From: Spirochaetales bacterium
GTDB lineage: Bacteria; Spirochaetota; Spirochaetia; SZUA-6; RPPD01
DNA length: 64,000 nucleotides
NCBI GenBank assembly: GCA_016930675.1
Contig: JAFGGG010000036.1
Location: forward strand, 1-64,000
Reading direction: 5' to 3'
Under the pieces are notes generated by a model. The model was not told the DNA's origin and ran no database searches. It was given only the letters and a program-made list of their open reading frames with translations. Positions 10,792 to 19,659 of the stretch are shown here, piece by piece. Each line of letters starts with the position of its first letter. Within the stretch, counting starts at the first letter, position 1. The position numbers were made by a program, and so were the translations under genes.

Positions 10792-10824
10792 GAGCAGCCC
10801 TTTACTAAAGGGCTGCTCTTTTTT
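10792..10824 (+). terminator. Intrinsic terminator after cfpA
   Basis: GAGCAGCCCTTT (10792-10803) pairs perfectly with AAAGGGCTGCTC (10807-10818) around a three-base loop, followed by T6. This 12-bp GC-containing stem plus U-run is a textbook terminator. It should separate the highly expressed cfpA from the next two genes, or reduce read-through into them. Confidence 0.9.
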
Positions 10825-10855
10825 AAATTACTCACCAAAAAGGGGCGCAACATAA

Positions 10856-11842
10856 ATGATAGCCTTTGAGATTGAAGTATTAAATAGAAGAAAAAGTGTC
10901 AATAAAGTCGTTCGTCATATCCAAGCATTAAACCAAATCGTAGCCGACCTGGAAAATAAACATAATCTTGCTGATCTTCTTAATGAATTCATCGATGATA
11001 ATACCATAGAGGCCTACCAGGTAAGTCCGATGCTGAATTCTCTTCTGCTCGATAAATATAACTATGAAGCCTATTCTTACAACATGCAGGATAACCTAAG
11101 TGACTTCGGCTCAATTATCGCAGAGCTTAAACAGTGGGATGCGGTGGATATGGTCATTGCCTATTATCATCCTGAATTGGGCGTAAAGGTGATAAACCCA
11201 AAACGCGCGGAGCAATGGCAGGCAATTCAAGCCTTGAAAAAGAACGAGCTTGCAACTATTTATCTAGGCGGTGTGGCCGGAGATGTCAGCGACAAAATTA
11301 AAACACTGGCGCTGGATAAATGTTTGCAATTGTTACAGGCAAAGAAAATCACCACTTCGCCCGAACTTACCAAGGGTAAATATAGCTTGAAGAAAATAAG
11401 AAAGGCGGCAGAGGAAAAAGCAGAGGCCGTTCCTCAAAAAAGAAAAGCCGTGGCCAAAAAAGCAGCGGTAAAAGAGAAAAAACAAGAGGCCAAACCTGCC
11501 CCTTCCGGACAGAGAAGGATGACACCTTTATACTCTATACCCGTAACTAACGAACTTTTCCATAACGGAAATGTCGAAGCGTGGAAAAAGGTAATTCAAA
11601 GCTATACTGCGAAATACCCGGGAAGTGACGTGTATATATTTTATGAAGGCGAAAGGATCCACGACGTAAACGCGCTTTTTAAATGGGGTAAGGTAAAACA
11701 CGGCAGTGCCATCTTAATAGCCGTGGCTGGCGACAGCATCCAGGATGTTGCTAAATTGCGCCGGTACCTAAAGCAGGGTGCGAGTCCTATGTTTGAAGCG
11801 TTCTTACGATTTCCGGTTAACCAGGTATTAAATCTTTTTTAA
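10856..11842 (+). CDS. Spirochaete-type protein of unknown function between cfpA and ppdK
   Basis: A 328-aa soluble protein. Residues 1-180 are mixed alpha/beta; residues 180-225 form a Lys/Ala/Glu-rich, probably disordered linker (KKIRKAAEEKAEAVPQKRK and on); residues 225-328 form a second compact domain beginning RRMTPLYSIPVTNELFHNG. No catalytic motif is evident. The start at ATG 10856 lies 32 bases after the cfpA terminator. I recall a gene of similar size (TP0747) between cfpA and ppdK in T. pallidum, which suggests a conserved three-gene cluster. The basic linker could bind nucleic acid or an acidic partner, which is inference. Function unknown. Confidence 0.85.
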   Translation: MIAFEIEVLNRRKSVNKVVRHIQALNQIVADLENKHNLADLLNEFIDDNTIEAYQVSPMLNSLLLDKYNYEAYSYNMQDNLSDFGSIIAELKQWDAVDMVIAYYHPELGVKVINPKRAEQWQAIQALKKNELATIYLGGVAGDVSDKIKTLALDKCLQLLQAKKITTSPELTKGKYSLKKIRKAAEEKAEAVPQKRKAVAKKAAVKEKKQEAKPAPSGQRRMTPLYSIPVTNELFHNGNVEAWKKVIQSYTAKYPGSDVYIFYEGERIHDVNALFKWGKVKHGSAILIAVAGDSIQDVAKLRRYLKQGASPMFEAFLRFPVNQVLNLF

Positions 11843-11871
11843 TGAACTATTTTGGTAAATGAGGATTACAT

Positions 11872-14508
11872 ATGAAAAACAATATTCATTTTTTTAGTGC
11901 TCATGAGCATATCTCAAAGAAAGCTGTACTGGGCAATATCGGTATCCGGGGCAGAAGAGCCATGGAACTGGCAGCTCTTGATCTGCCGATTTTACCCGGC
12001 TTTATATTCGATTCCGAAGTGGCCTCAAAGCTGGAAAATACGGATTTAAAACCTCATCTTAAATCTTTTATCGCTAAGGTTGAGAAAATCACAGGTAAGA
12101 AATATGGGGATAGCCAAAATCCCATGTTGGTAAAGATTGTAATCAGTCCTAATCTGGTTATTGTCAATTATCCGACCTTACATAATTTCGGTTTGGTGAA
12201 AAGTAACGTTACTGCGTTTAATAAATATGTAGGTGAGAATTTCGGCATTCATGAAATGCAGTTTCTCATGAAGGGTTGTTTGGAAATAGAAGCAAGAATA
12301 GCCGAGCTTAAAAACAAGGAAGATGACAAGAAAAAAATACAGGCTGCTATCGGGGTTTTAACAAAGGAATTAAAAACGGATATTTCAGCAGCACAGAGAA
12401 AGCAGAGCATTACCAAGTACGCGTCGCTTCTTCCTCAGGGTTTTTTCTCTGATCCCTATTCTCAGCTTGAGATTGAGCTGAAACGCATAAGCTGTATGCT
12501 GCGCTTGGATGAAATGGATGATCAGGATACGGCTCTGCTTATCCAACCCATGGTTTACGGTAATTACGGAGAAGATTCGGCCAGCGGTATGTTTTTTTCC
12601 CGCAATATTGTAACCGGAGAAAAAAAATTAGACGGTAAATATTTTCAAAATAAATTCGATGAGATCGGAGCCGAAGGTAATCCTATCAATAAAATACAAA
12701 CTACCTATCTGACTAAATTAGAAAAAATTGCATTAAATATTGAGGACCATTTCAAAGAAATCAGATCGATTCGTTTTACGATTGAAGATAAACGTCTCTG
12801 GCTTATTGACCAGAGAGGCGTCATGAATAAATCGACTCGAGCTGATATTCAGTTGATGTTGGATTTGTATAAGCGGAAAGTGGTGGATCCTGAATATCTG
12901 GTAAAACAGATCAAACCAAATCAATTAAGTGAAATACTCCACCCCGTAATAGATCTAAGTTCTACTAAAAATATGCGACAGATTGCCGGCGGAATAGCAG
13001 GAGCTCCCGGAGCAGCGATTGGCAAGGTATACTTCAATACCGAGAAGCTGCTTGATGCGTATAAAAAAGCGCAGCAGGCCGATGAAGATACACGCTTTAT
13101 TCTCTGTATGCCGGCAACCTTTGCCGAAGATGTGAAGGCCATAGAGGTTGCAACAGGAGTATTGTCCTGCGAAGGAGGATATTCCGCCCATGCATCTGTT
13201 GTCGCCCGTCAGTACGGAAAAGTCTCGCTGGTAAGTACGATTATGAGGATTAGTACGAACAGCGCTGTTATCGGCTCGGTTACTATAAAAGAGGGTGATT
13301 ATCTTACCTTAAATGTACCGTATTACGGCAAACCCACTATCTTTCTGGGAACAGCAGAACTCATCGAGCCTGATCCCAAAGAATCAGGGCTGCTCGAATA
13401 TTTAGATGTTGTGGATGGATTCGTCAAGGAGTTCCACGTAAGGGCAAACGCCGATTCACCTCGAGACGCCACTTTGGCCCGTACCTTCGGAGCACGCGGC
13501 ATAGGATTATGCAGAACCGAACATATGTTCTTTGCCGAAAAGCGTATTAATGTATTCCGAGAGATGGTTATCGCGGACACTGAAAAAGAACGTATGGTTG
13601 CTCTGGAAAAATTACGACCCATGCAAAAAGCCGACTTTTACAAGCTTTTTAAAATAATGCAGGGTTATGTTGTGACTATTCGTTTATTGGATGCTCCGCT
13701 GCATGAGTTCTTACCGCATAATCCGGATGAAATGAAGAAATTTCTGGACTATCTGGATGACCAGGACAAGACAAAGAAACTGCCTACCAAAGAAGTAATT
13801 GCCCGTTGTGAGACCTTAGATGAGTTTAATCCCATGCTGGGTCATCGCGGCTGCAGAATCGCGGTGTCATATCCGGAGATTTATGCCATGCAAATGAGGG
13901 CGATCTTTGAGGCTGTGTATACTCTGCAAAAAGAAGGCATCAATGTCAAACCTGAAATAATGATCCCGCTTATTATGAATGAAAATGAGCTCAAAATGGT
14001 GATCTATGGAAAGAAGATTGAGGGTCAGTCCATAAAAGGCCTTGCTGAGATCGAAAAAGAGGTTAGAGATAAAATAGGTGCCAAACCGGTTAAGTACAAA
14101 ATCGGCACCATGATTGAGCTTCCCGGCGCGGCTTTAGGTGCTGCGGAAATTGCCAAATATGCCGAGTTCTTCTCGTTTGGAACCAACGATCTCACTCAGA
14201 CTACAATGGGATTATCACGTGACGACTTTAATACTTTTATGCCCGATTATACTCAATTTGACTTGCTTGAAGGCAATCCTTTCAGGATTCTAAATAAGCA
14301 GGTAAAAGAGCTTATTGCGATCGCCGTACGCCGCGGAACCATGACCAGACCTAAGCTCAAAAAAGGTCTCTGCGGTGAGCACGGAGCAGCACCGGAAAAT
14401 ATTAAGTTCTGTATGGACATTGGTCTTAATTACGTGAGTTGTTCTTCGTATTCCGTGCCCATAGCCAAACTGGCTGTGGCCCAGCTTACGCTTGAAGCGG
14501 AAGAATAA
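11872..14508 (+). CDS. ppdK: Pyruvate phosphate dikinase-like protein with degraded ATP-grasp domain
   Basis: PPDK interconverts PEP + AMP + PPi and pyruvate + ATP + Pi; many treponemes are thought to use it in PPi-linked glycolysis. In this 878-aa protein the swivelling His domain (SAHASVVAR, about residue 440) and the PEP/pyruvate barrel are intact: GARGIGLCRTEHMFF, RLLDAPLHEFLP, LGHRGCR, FGTNDLTQTTMGLSRDD and the catalytic-Cys motif GLCGEHGA. The N-terminal nucleotide half is not. The family's GGKGANL loop reads LGNIGIRGRRA, the RSGAxxSMPGMMDT segment is replaced by unrelated residues after NPMLVK, and GEYLINAQGEDVVAG reads GKYFQNKFDEIGAEG. The length is normal, so this is divergence rather than truncation. 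A good RBS (GAGGA) precedes ATG 11872. Catalysis with ATP is doubtful. Confidence 0.88.
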   Translation: MKNNIHFFSAHEHISKKAVLGNIGIRGRRAMELAALDLPILPGFIFDSEVASKLENTDLKPHLKSFIAKVEKITGKKYGDSQNPMLVKIVISPNLVIVNYPTLHNFGLVKSNVTAFNKYVGENFGIHEMQFLMKGCLEIEARIAELKNKEDDKKKIQAAIGVLTKELKTDISAAQRKQSITKYASLLPQGFFSDPYSQLEIELKRISCMLRLDEMDDQDTALLIQPMVYGNYGEDSASGMFFSRNIVTGEKKLDGKYFQNKFDEIGAEGNPINKIQTTYLTKLEKIALNIEDHFKEIRSIRFTIEDKRLWLIDQRGVMNKSTRADIQLMLDLYKRKVVDPEYLVKQIKPNQLSEILHPVIDLSSTKNMRQIAGGIAGAPGAAIGKVYFNTEKLLDAYKKAQQADEDTRFILCMPATFAEDVKAIEVATGVLSCEGGYSAHASVVARQYGKVSLVSTIMRISTNSAVIGSVTIKEGDYLTLNVPYYGKPTIFLGTAELIEPDPKESGLLEYLDVVDGFVKEFHVRANADSPRDATLARTFGARGIGLCRTEHMFFAEKRINVFREMVIADTEKERMVALEKLRPMQKADFYKLFKIMQGYVVTIRLLDAPLHEFLPHNPDEMKKFLDYLDDQDKTKKLPTKEVIARCETLDEFNPMLGHRGCRIAVSYPEIYAMQMRAIFEAVYTLQKEGINVKPEIMIPLIMNENELKMVIYGKKIEGQSIKGLAEIEKEVRDKIGAKPVKYKIGTMIELPGAALGAAEIAKYAEFFSFGTNDLTQTTMGLSRDDFNTFMPDYTQFDLLEGNPFRILNKQVKELIAIAVRRGTMTRPKLKKGLCGEHGAAPENIKFCMDIGLNYVSCSSYSVPIAKLAVAQLTLEAEE

Positions 14509-14525
14509 TTTTCTAATCGGCGGTT

Positions 14526-16079
14526 TTAATCAGGATAACTCGTAATCTCTCGTATCATTTGATAGTAGGGTTTAAGCCGCGCGTAAATATGTTTATACAC
14601 CTTATGATATAACTCATTATAAATATCAACATGGTCTGCATCAGGTTCATAGGTTTTTTCTGTATATGTCATATCCTTGATTGCCTGTTCAAATGTGGAA
14701 AAACAACCTAAACCTACGGCGGCATCAATGGCAGCTCCCAGTGCCGATGTTTCATGAGTATGTGATTTTAAAACTGGCAGGTTAAAGATATCTGCCGTTA
14801 TTTGCAGAGTGCGGCTGCTTTGAGCGCCTCCTCCCGATGCTCTTATTTCTTTTAATTTTACGTTACTTCTTTTTTCGATCATGAGTGATCCGCTTTTTAA
14901 TCCGTAACACAAGCCTTCTATAATGGCTCGATACAGATGAGCCCGTGTATGGGCGTCACCGAAGCCGATAATCGCTCCTTTGGCTTCAGGGCCGGGAATT
15001 TTTACTCCGGGCGACCAGGTGGGCTGGAGAACCAGTCCGAGTGAGCCGGGAGGCGCCTCATCCAAAAACCTATCAAAGAGAGTTTCGGGCGCCACTCCCT
15101 GTTTTAAGGCGGTGTTTACTTCGAGTTTGGCGAATTCTTTCTTAAACCATGAGACAAGCCAGAAACCCCTGTAAATCTGAAACTCTGTGTTATAGATACC
15201 GGGGATGGCTGAAGGATAGGGAGGGATAAAGGGGATCACCTCTACGTATCTTTTGATATAAGTGCCCACTGTAGCGGTAGTGCCGAAAGATATTCCTCCG
15301 CTTTCCGGGGAGATACAGCCTGAGCCCAAAAATTCGCATGTCTTATCCGAACCGGCCGCTATCAAACGTAAACCCGCAGGCAACCCTGTTTGCCCCGCGG
15401 CTTTCTGGGAAATCCTCCCCAGCTCTGCGGCGGGTGGGGCTAAATCCGGCAGTTTATCTTTATCAATAGGAAAGGCCTGCCATTTCCAATCTCCTTTTTT
15501 ACACCATGTGCAGTTTTTATAATCAAACGGAATATATCCTACCTGCGCGGCATAGGAATCAATAAAATCTCCGGTAAGGCGGTAGATAAGATATCCTGAA
15601 AGAAAAAGGAACTTGTGTGTTTTTTCCATAATATCCGGTTGATGTGCATTCAACCAGTTAATCTCAGACTCACCCTGAGCAAAACGTACCGTCTCCTGCA
15701 TACCGATCAATTTAAAGGCCAGACTCATAATTCCCCTAACAGGTTTGAAATCTTTTATCCGCCTTTGATCAGGCCAGACAATGGCCTGACGAAGCGGATT
15801 CCCGTTTTTATCAACGTTGATAAGCGTGCAACGCTGTGTGGTTATCGCCGCGCCTTTAAGCTGTGAAAAAAGCTTGGGATCCGTACTCATTACTGCTTTA
15901 CAGGCTTCACAGAGTTTCCTCCAGAAATAGCGGGCATCCTGCTCCGCCCAACCGGGTTTGGGACTGGTGTAAGCTTGGATGGCAACTTTTTTACTTTGAA
16001 TAATGCGGCCTTTGAGATCGAACACCAATGCCTTTATACTCTGCGTGCCTACATCTAATGAAAGAATATATTTACTCAT
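14526..16079 (-). CDS. FGGY-family carbohydrate kinase
   Basis: Phosphorylates a sugar or polyol with ATP in the cytosol. The 517-aa protein has the FGGY fold: the N-terminal phosphate loop LSLDVGTQSIKALVFD, the AITTQRCTLINVD segment with a conserved TQR, a central substrate region, and the C-terminal ATP-binding part (GSDKTCEFLGSG, ISFGTTATVGTY, ASGGGAQSSRTLQITADIF). It resembles xylulokinase/gluconokinase-like members, but I cannot name the substrate; no isomerase, transporter or other sugar gene is nearby to help. Its ATG overlaps the end of the 183-aa gene by four bases, so the two are probably coupled. It converges on ppdK with a 17-base gap and no clear terminator. Confidence 0.9.
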   Translation of the reverse strand: MSKYILSLDVGTQSIKALVFDLKGRIIQSKKVAIQAYTSPKPGWAEQDARYFWRKLCEACKAVMSTDPKLFSQLKGAAITTQRCTLINVDKNGNPLRQAIVWPDQRRIKDFKPVRGIMSLAFKLIGMQETVRFAQGESEINWLNAHQPDIMEKTHKFLFLSGYLIYRLTGDFIDSYAAQVGYIPFDYKNCTWCKKGDWKWQAFPIDKDKLPDLAPPAAELGRISQKAAGQTGLPAGLRLIAAGSDKTCEFLGSGCISPESGGISFGTTATVGTYIKRYVEVIPFIPPYPSAIPGIYNTEFQIYRGFWLVSWFKKEFAKLEVNTALKQGVAPETLFDRFLDEAPPGSLGLVLQPTWSPGVKIPGPEAKGAIIGFGDAHTRAHLYRAIIEGLCYGLKSGSLMIEKRSNVKLKEIRASGGGAQSSRTLQITADIFNLPVLKSHTHETSALGAAIDAAVGLGCFSTFEQAIKDMTYTEKTYEPDADHVDIYNELYHKVYKHIYARLKPYYQMIREITSYPD

Positions 16080-16627
16080 GTATTCCAGACTGTAAATTTA
16101 TTTAAGGATTGCACAATTAACGATGTGATTTTTTTTACATCGTCTTCTGTGATAGAGCATTCTTTTTGTAAGGTCTGCTCAAGGAAGATTAAGAGAGTGT
16201 CTAAAACTTCCGGTTGATGATAGAAGATAAATGCAAAATCGTCATGAGTAGGTTTAAGGACTACAAACGAAGAATAGACCATTACCGGTTTTTTGCTCAC
16301 CATAACTCTTGTTCTGTTTTTTGTTTGGATAATGTTTAATTCAGAAAACCGATGTGGAATTTGTTTTTCTCTTGTTCTCCTGAAGGGTTCTTCATCTCTG
16401 TATTCATAGTCGGGAGGTTCAACGAGCATGTACAGTTTATTGCCGTCGGTTTGAAACGACAGTCCTTCGGTAGAAAAGAAAATAGCGCGTGCGTTGCGAT
16501 AGGCTACTATTTCCAATTTGGCGTATGCGGAATGAGAATCGAAAAGGGAGGAAACAATATACCCCCCGTCTTGAGGAAGCTTGTTTTGAGTATAAGCCTG
16601 AAAAAGATCTACGGCTTTAATTTTCAC
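16076..16627 (-). CDS. Conserved-looking protein of unknown function
   Basis: A 183-aa soluble protein beginning at GTG 16627, preceded by GGGAGG. It has no signal peptide, membrane span or recognisable motif. The sequence is mixed alpha/beta: an N-terminal half containing SHSAYAKLEIVAYRNARAIFF, a charged middle, and a helical C-terminus. It overlaps the FGGY kinase start by four bases and follows the TPR gene by 83 bases, so it is likely transcribed with both. I do not recognise it. Confidence 0.75.
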   Translation of the reverse strand: MKIKAVDLFQAYTQNKLPQDGGYIVSSLFDSHSAYAKLEIVAYRNARAIFFSTEGLSFQTDGNKLYMLVEPPDYEYRDEEPFRRTREKQIPHRFSELNIIQTKNRTRVMVSKKPVMVYSSFVVLKPTHDDFAFIFYHQPEVLDTLLIFLEQTLQKECSITEDDVKKITSLIVQSLNKFTVWNT

Positions 16628-16710
16628 GAATTTACCTCCCTTATGAAGAAAGTATACAGGAGTGGGAACTAAAAAATCAAGGGTGCTTTTTTTATTTTAG
16701 ACTATGATAG

Positions 16711-18606
16711 TTAACGATATTCTTCTGCTCGCTTGAGAAATTTGTCCGCAAACTCCGTATTACCTGTTTTTTTATAGATCATGCCCAGATTGTAATAACC
16801 TTGCCAGTCTTCCGGCCTTGAATCGATTACTCTGCGAAACACCCGGGACGCCTTTTCATAATCCTTCTGTTTTGCATAGAGTTTGCCTAATGTGAGGAGC
16901 AGTTCGGGAGTTTCTTTCAGGAATTTAAGCGCGCTTTCCAAAAGCAAGATAGCGGAGCGTCTGTTGCCCATCTTGTCGAGACAAAACAATAAGGCGCGTA
17001 AATCATCCACTGACTCCGGATCTTGTTTTAGAAGCTCTTTAAATATTAGAATTGCGTCTGCGTATTTCTGCAACTTTTGATAGCAGTAGGCTAATGCCCG
17101 CTTGAGTTTCAGGTTGCCCGCTTCCCTGGTTATGAGTTTAACAATTTCCCCGGCTGCGATGGAATATTTATCCTCTTGCAGCAGTAAACGGACGTAACGC
17201 TTTCTTGTTGAAATATCATCGGTGAATATGACCACATATTGTTTTAATACCTGGATTTCCTGCTTGGGTTTAGCCAATTTTCTATACACCGCGGCGAGCA
17301 GGAGAAACGACTCTTGATGATCTTGAACAAGCGTGAGTATGCGTTTAAGCCAGTTTTCCGCCAGGTCGGGAAGATCAATCTCAAAATACATTTTACCCAA
17401 ACAGTACATGAGATGCGGATCAGGACCGTGAGCACGAATTTGCTGTTGCAGTAATGGAATAACCGTCTTCGGATCGGTTTTAAGATAAGCAAGACTCAGT
17501 GCTTGAAAGTAAGCTGCCATTGGATCGTCCGGATTAATGCGGAGAATGCGAGCGGATTGCGAGGACAGCTCTTGATACGCCTGCTGTTCCCAAAAAATTA
17601 AGGCTAAACCGTAATGCAGCTCCAGTCGCTTGGGATCGACCTCTATGGCGCGCAGATAATGATTTTTTGCCTTCTCCGCTTCACCAAGATAGCGATACGA
17701 CTCCGCGATAAGCATATGAATATCAGGATCATGGTAATCATGTTTTAACACCTTTTTCCCGAAATAGATGGTTTCACGATAGTGTTTGTTTCTGTAATAA
17801 GTAACAGAGATGAGTTTAAGGAGTTTAAGCGGATCTGTTATCGCCCCTATCTTATCCTGCAATAACTCTTGAGCTTTTTTTATCTCCATAAGAGCCTGCG
17901 GACTTTTGGAAAGATGAAGCAGAATATAGGCTTTTTGCAGATGAAGCACAGGATCGGCAGGTGATATTTTAAGTGCCTCTTCATAGGAGATAAGTGCCAG
18001 TTTGAACTGACCGGCTTCCCGATATATCGAAGCCAGATATAAATACGGAATAATATTATCTTTTTTTTCTTTAATTAAAAATTCAAAACGCTGGGCTGCC
18101 TCGTCGAGCCTGCCTCTGTAGAAATATTTTATAGCTTGTACCAGCAGCGCATTCAGATAACCGGTATATATACGGGGATTTTGCGGGTCCACTTCCAGGG
18201 CTTTTTCAAAATAACTTAACGCAATTTCCGGCCTTTTTATTTTCAGATAAGCCAGCCCAATAAAGCTTAATGCCGGAGAAAAGGTCTCATTATCGTTTAA
18301 AGCCTTTCTTAAATGAATAATGGCATTTTTATAAAATCCCAGTGCCAGATATGATCTGCCCAAAAAAAAGTGAGCGGGTGAAAAATCAGGTTTTATTTTA
18401 AGAAAAAAATTGAAACTATAGATTGCTTTATGAAACTGTTCCAGCGCGTGATAACTTCTGCCCAGGTAAAGCAGGGCTTCAGGCATTTCATCTGTTTTAG
18501 AGATAAGCTCCGTAAGCAGTTCCACGGCTTTTTCGTAATCTCTGTTTTGCCCGGCGGTTTTAGCCTCATTCAAAAGTTCCTTATAATTTAAGGTCTTCGT
18601 GCTCAT
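16711..18606 (-). CDS. Tetratricopeptide-repeat protein
   Basis: A 631-aa protein made almost entirely of TPR units, roughly fifteen, with the usual G/A-Y-A pattern (for example YLGRSYHALEQFHKAIYSFN, FLGRSYLALGFYKNAIIHLR, YYNLGMIYKKTGNTEFADKF). TPR solenoids bind other proteins. There is no signal peptide or membrane segment, so a cytosolic scaffold is expected unless exported another way. A perfect repeat register from end to end argues against frameshifts. The neighbours do not reveal a partner. Confidence 0.9.
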   Translation of the reverse strand: MSTKTLNYKELLNEAKTAGQNRDYEKAVELLTELISKTDEMPEALLYLGRSYHALEQFHKAIYSFNFFLKIKPDFSPAHFFLGRSYLALGFYKNAIIHLRKALNDNETFSPALSFIGLAYLKIKRPEIALSYFEKALEVDPQNPRIYTGYLNALLVQAIKYFYRGRLDEAAQRFEFLIKEKKDNIIPYLYLASIYREAGQFKLALISYEEALKISPADPVLHLQKAYILLHLSKSPQALMEIKKAQELLQDKIGAITDPLKLLKLISVTYYRNKHYRETIYFGKKVLKHDYHDPDIHMLIAESYRYLGEAEKAKNHYLRAIEVDPKRLELHYGLALIFWEQQAYQELSSQSARILRINPDDPMAAYFQALSLAYLKTDPKTVIPLLQQQIRAHGPDPHLMYCLGKMYFEIDLPDLAENWLKRILTLVQDHQESFLLLAAVYRKLAKPKQEIQVLKQYVVIFTDDISTRKRYVRLLLQEDKYSIAAGEIVKLITREAGNLKLKRALAYCYQKLQKYADAILIFKELLKQDPESVDDLRALLFCLDKMGNRRSAILLLESALKFLKETPELLLTLGKLYAKQKDYEKASRVFRRVIDSRPEDWQGYYNLGMIYKKTGNTEFADKFLKRAEEYR

Positions 18607-18661
18607 TTAAACACTAGTTTAGCATAAAAACAAAGATTAAGATACCGGGGCAAGATCATTT

Positions 18662-19114
18662 TTAATGGAATGAATGAGTGCCTCGTCTGGCACCCGCTCT
18701 CTGTAATAAATATATAATCTGCTTGTTTGCTGACTGCTCTGCGTAATCAAGTGCTGTTTTACCGCAATTATCGTGTATATTGACATCTGCTCCTGAAGCT
18801 ATGAGTAATTTGACGGATTCCAAACGGTCGCTTCCTCCGGCTATGGCATAGAGTTCATCCTGTTCAACTACGGCCATCATCAGCGCCGTGGTTCCTCCGT
18901 TGTCTCGGATATTCACGTCTGCTCGCTTGTGTAACAACAGCTGGACGATTTCTTTATGGCCCCAATAAGCTGCCATCATTAAAGCGGTTTCACCGAAACT
19001 GCCTCTGGCATTCACATTAACTCCTCGCAATATCAGGAGGTCTATGATCTTTTTATGACCCCACTGTGCCATATCCAAGAGCACCTTTTCGTCAAGAACC
19101 TCTTTTATTTGCAT
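18662..19114 (-). CDS. Small ankyrin-repeat protein
   Basis: A 150-aa protein with about four ankyrin repeats: WGHKKIIDLLILRGVNVNAR, then GETALMMAAYWGHKEIVQLL, then TTALMMAV with an irregular insertion (EQDELYAIAGGSDRLE), then GKTALDYAEQSANKQIIYLL. There is no signal peptide. An AAGGAGTAGG stretch precedes the ATG. Ankyrin repeats mediate protein binding; the partner is unknown. It lies downstream of the tmRNA gene on the same strand and upstream of the TPR gene. Confidence 0.88.
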   Translation of the reverse strand: MQIKEVLDEKVLLDMAQWGHKKIIDLLILRGVNVNARGSFGETALMMAAYWGHKEIVQLLLHKRADVNIRDNGGTTALMMAVVEQDELYAIAGGSDRLESVKLLIASGADVNIHDNCGKTALDYAEQSANKQIIYLLQRAGARRGTHSFH

Positions 19115-19209
19115 AACCTACTCCTTGCTGTATATACGGAATGCAATCTGTAAAGTAACATATTAATGTAACACCATTTACAGTAGAGCGCGGCACTTGA
19201 TTTCCCAAT

Positions 19210-19223
19210 CATACTTTAGTATG
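19210..19223. repeat. Perfect 14-base palindrome upstream of the ankyrin gene
   Basis: CATACTTTAGTATG is a perfect inverted repeat (six-base arms, TT centre) in the 174-base gap between the tmRNA 3' end and the ankyrin gene. It could be an operator, or part of a weak 3' hairpin of the tmRNA precursor. No run of T follows on the minus strand, so it is not a good terminator. Confidence 0.3.
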
Positions 19224-19288
19224 AATTTAACTGTTTTGACTGAATATAAAAAAGGCTGCAGTAATAAAGCGGATTTCTATTCAAATTA

Positions 19289-19637
19289 TGGAGGTGGCGG
19301 GAATCGAACCCGCGTCCTAGGGTGAGTTTCAAAAGCATCTACAAGTTTAGTTATCCTTTACGTGTTCGGCTGCCATGACGCAGGATAACTAGCCTACGGC
19401 AGCTATATTCTGCACCGGTATGTCCCTTTTAGCCAGCAGATCTGCTATAAGGCAAGTCCCGATTTCTAACAAGTAACACCGAAGCTCGGAACAGCGCTTC
19501 GGGTACCCGTAGTAGCTTAAATTAAGCTGCTAAAGCCAAGTTATCGTTGGCATTTAAATTGTTGCCACTTTTAGGAGATTGGCGCTCCACTTGCCGCCTC
19601 TGACCCAACAGTCCCCAGTCGAAACCAGGTCACCCCC
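19289..19637 (-). ncRNA. ssrA: Transfer-messenger RNA
   Basis: Rescues stalled ribosomes together with SmpB. The 5' end reads GGGGGTGACCTGGTTTCGAC and the 3' end gives the T-arm CGCGGGTTCGATTCCCGC followed by CACCTCCA. G1-G7 pair with CACCTCC (one G-U), leaving an A discriminator. The CCA is not encoded: the next bases are TAA. The tag frame at 19522-19551 (minus strand) is GCC AAC GAT AAC TTG GCT TTA GCA GCT TAA, giving ANDNLALAA after the tmRNA-borne Ala. That is a short tag with the normal ALAA protease signal. The gene begins 22 bases after the smpB stop. Confidence 0.96.
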
Positions 19638-19659
19638 TTCTCTTAAGTTTAGAATATCA

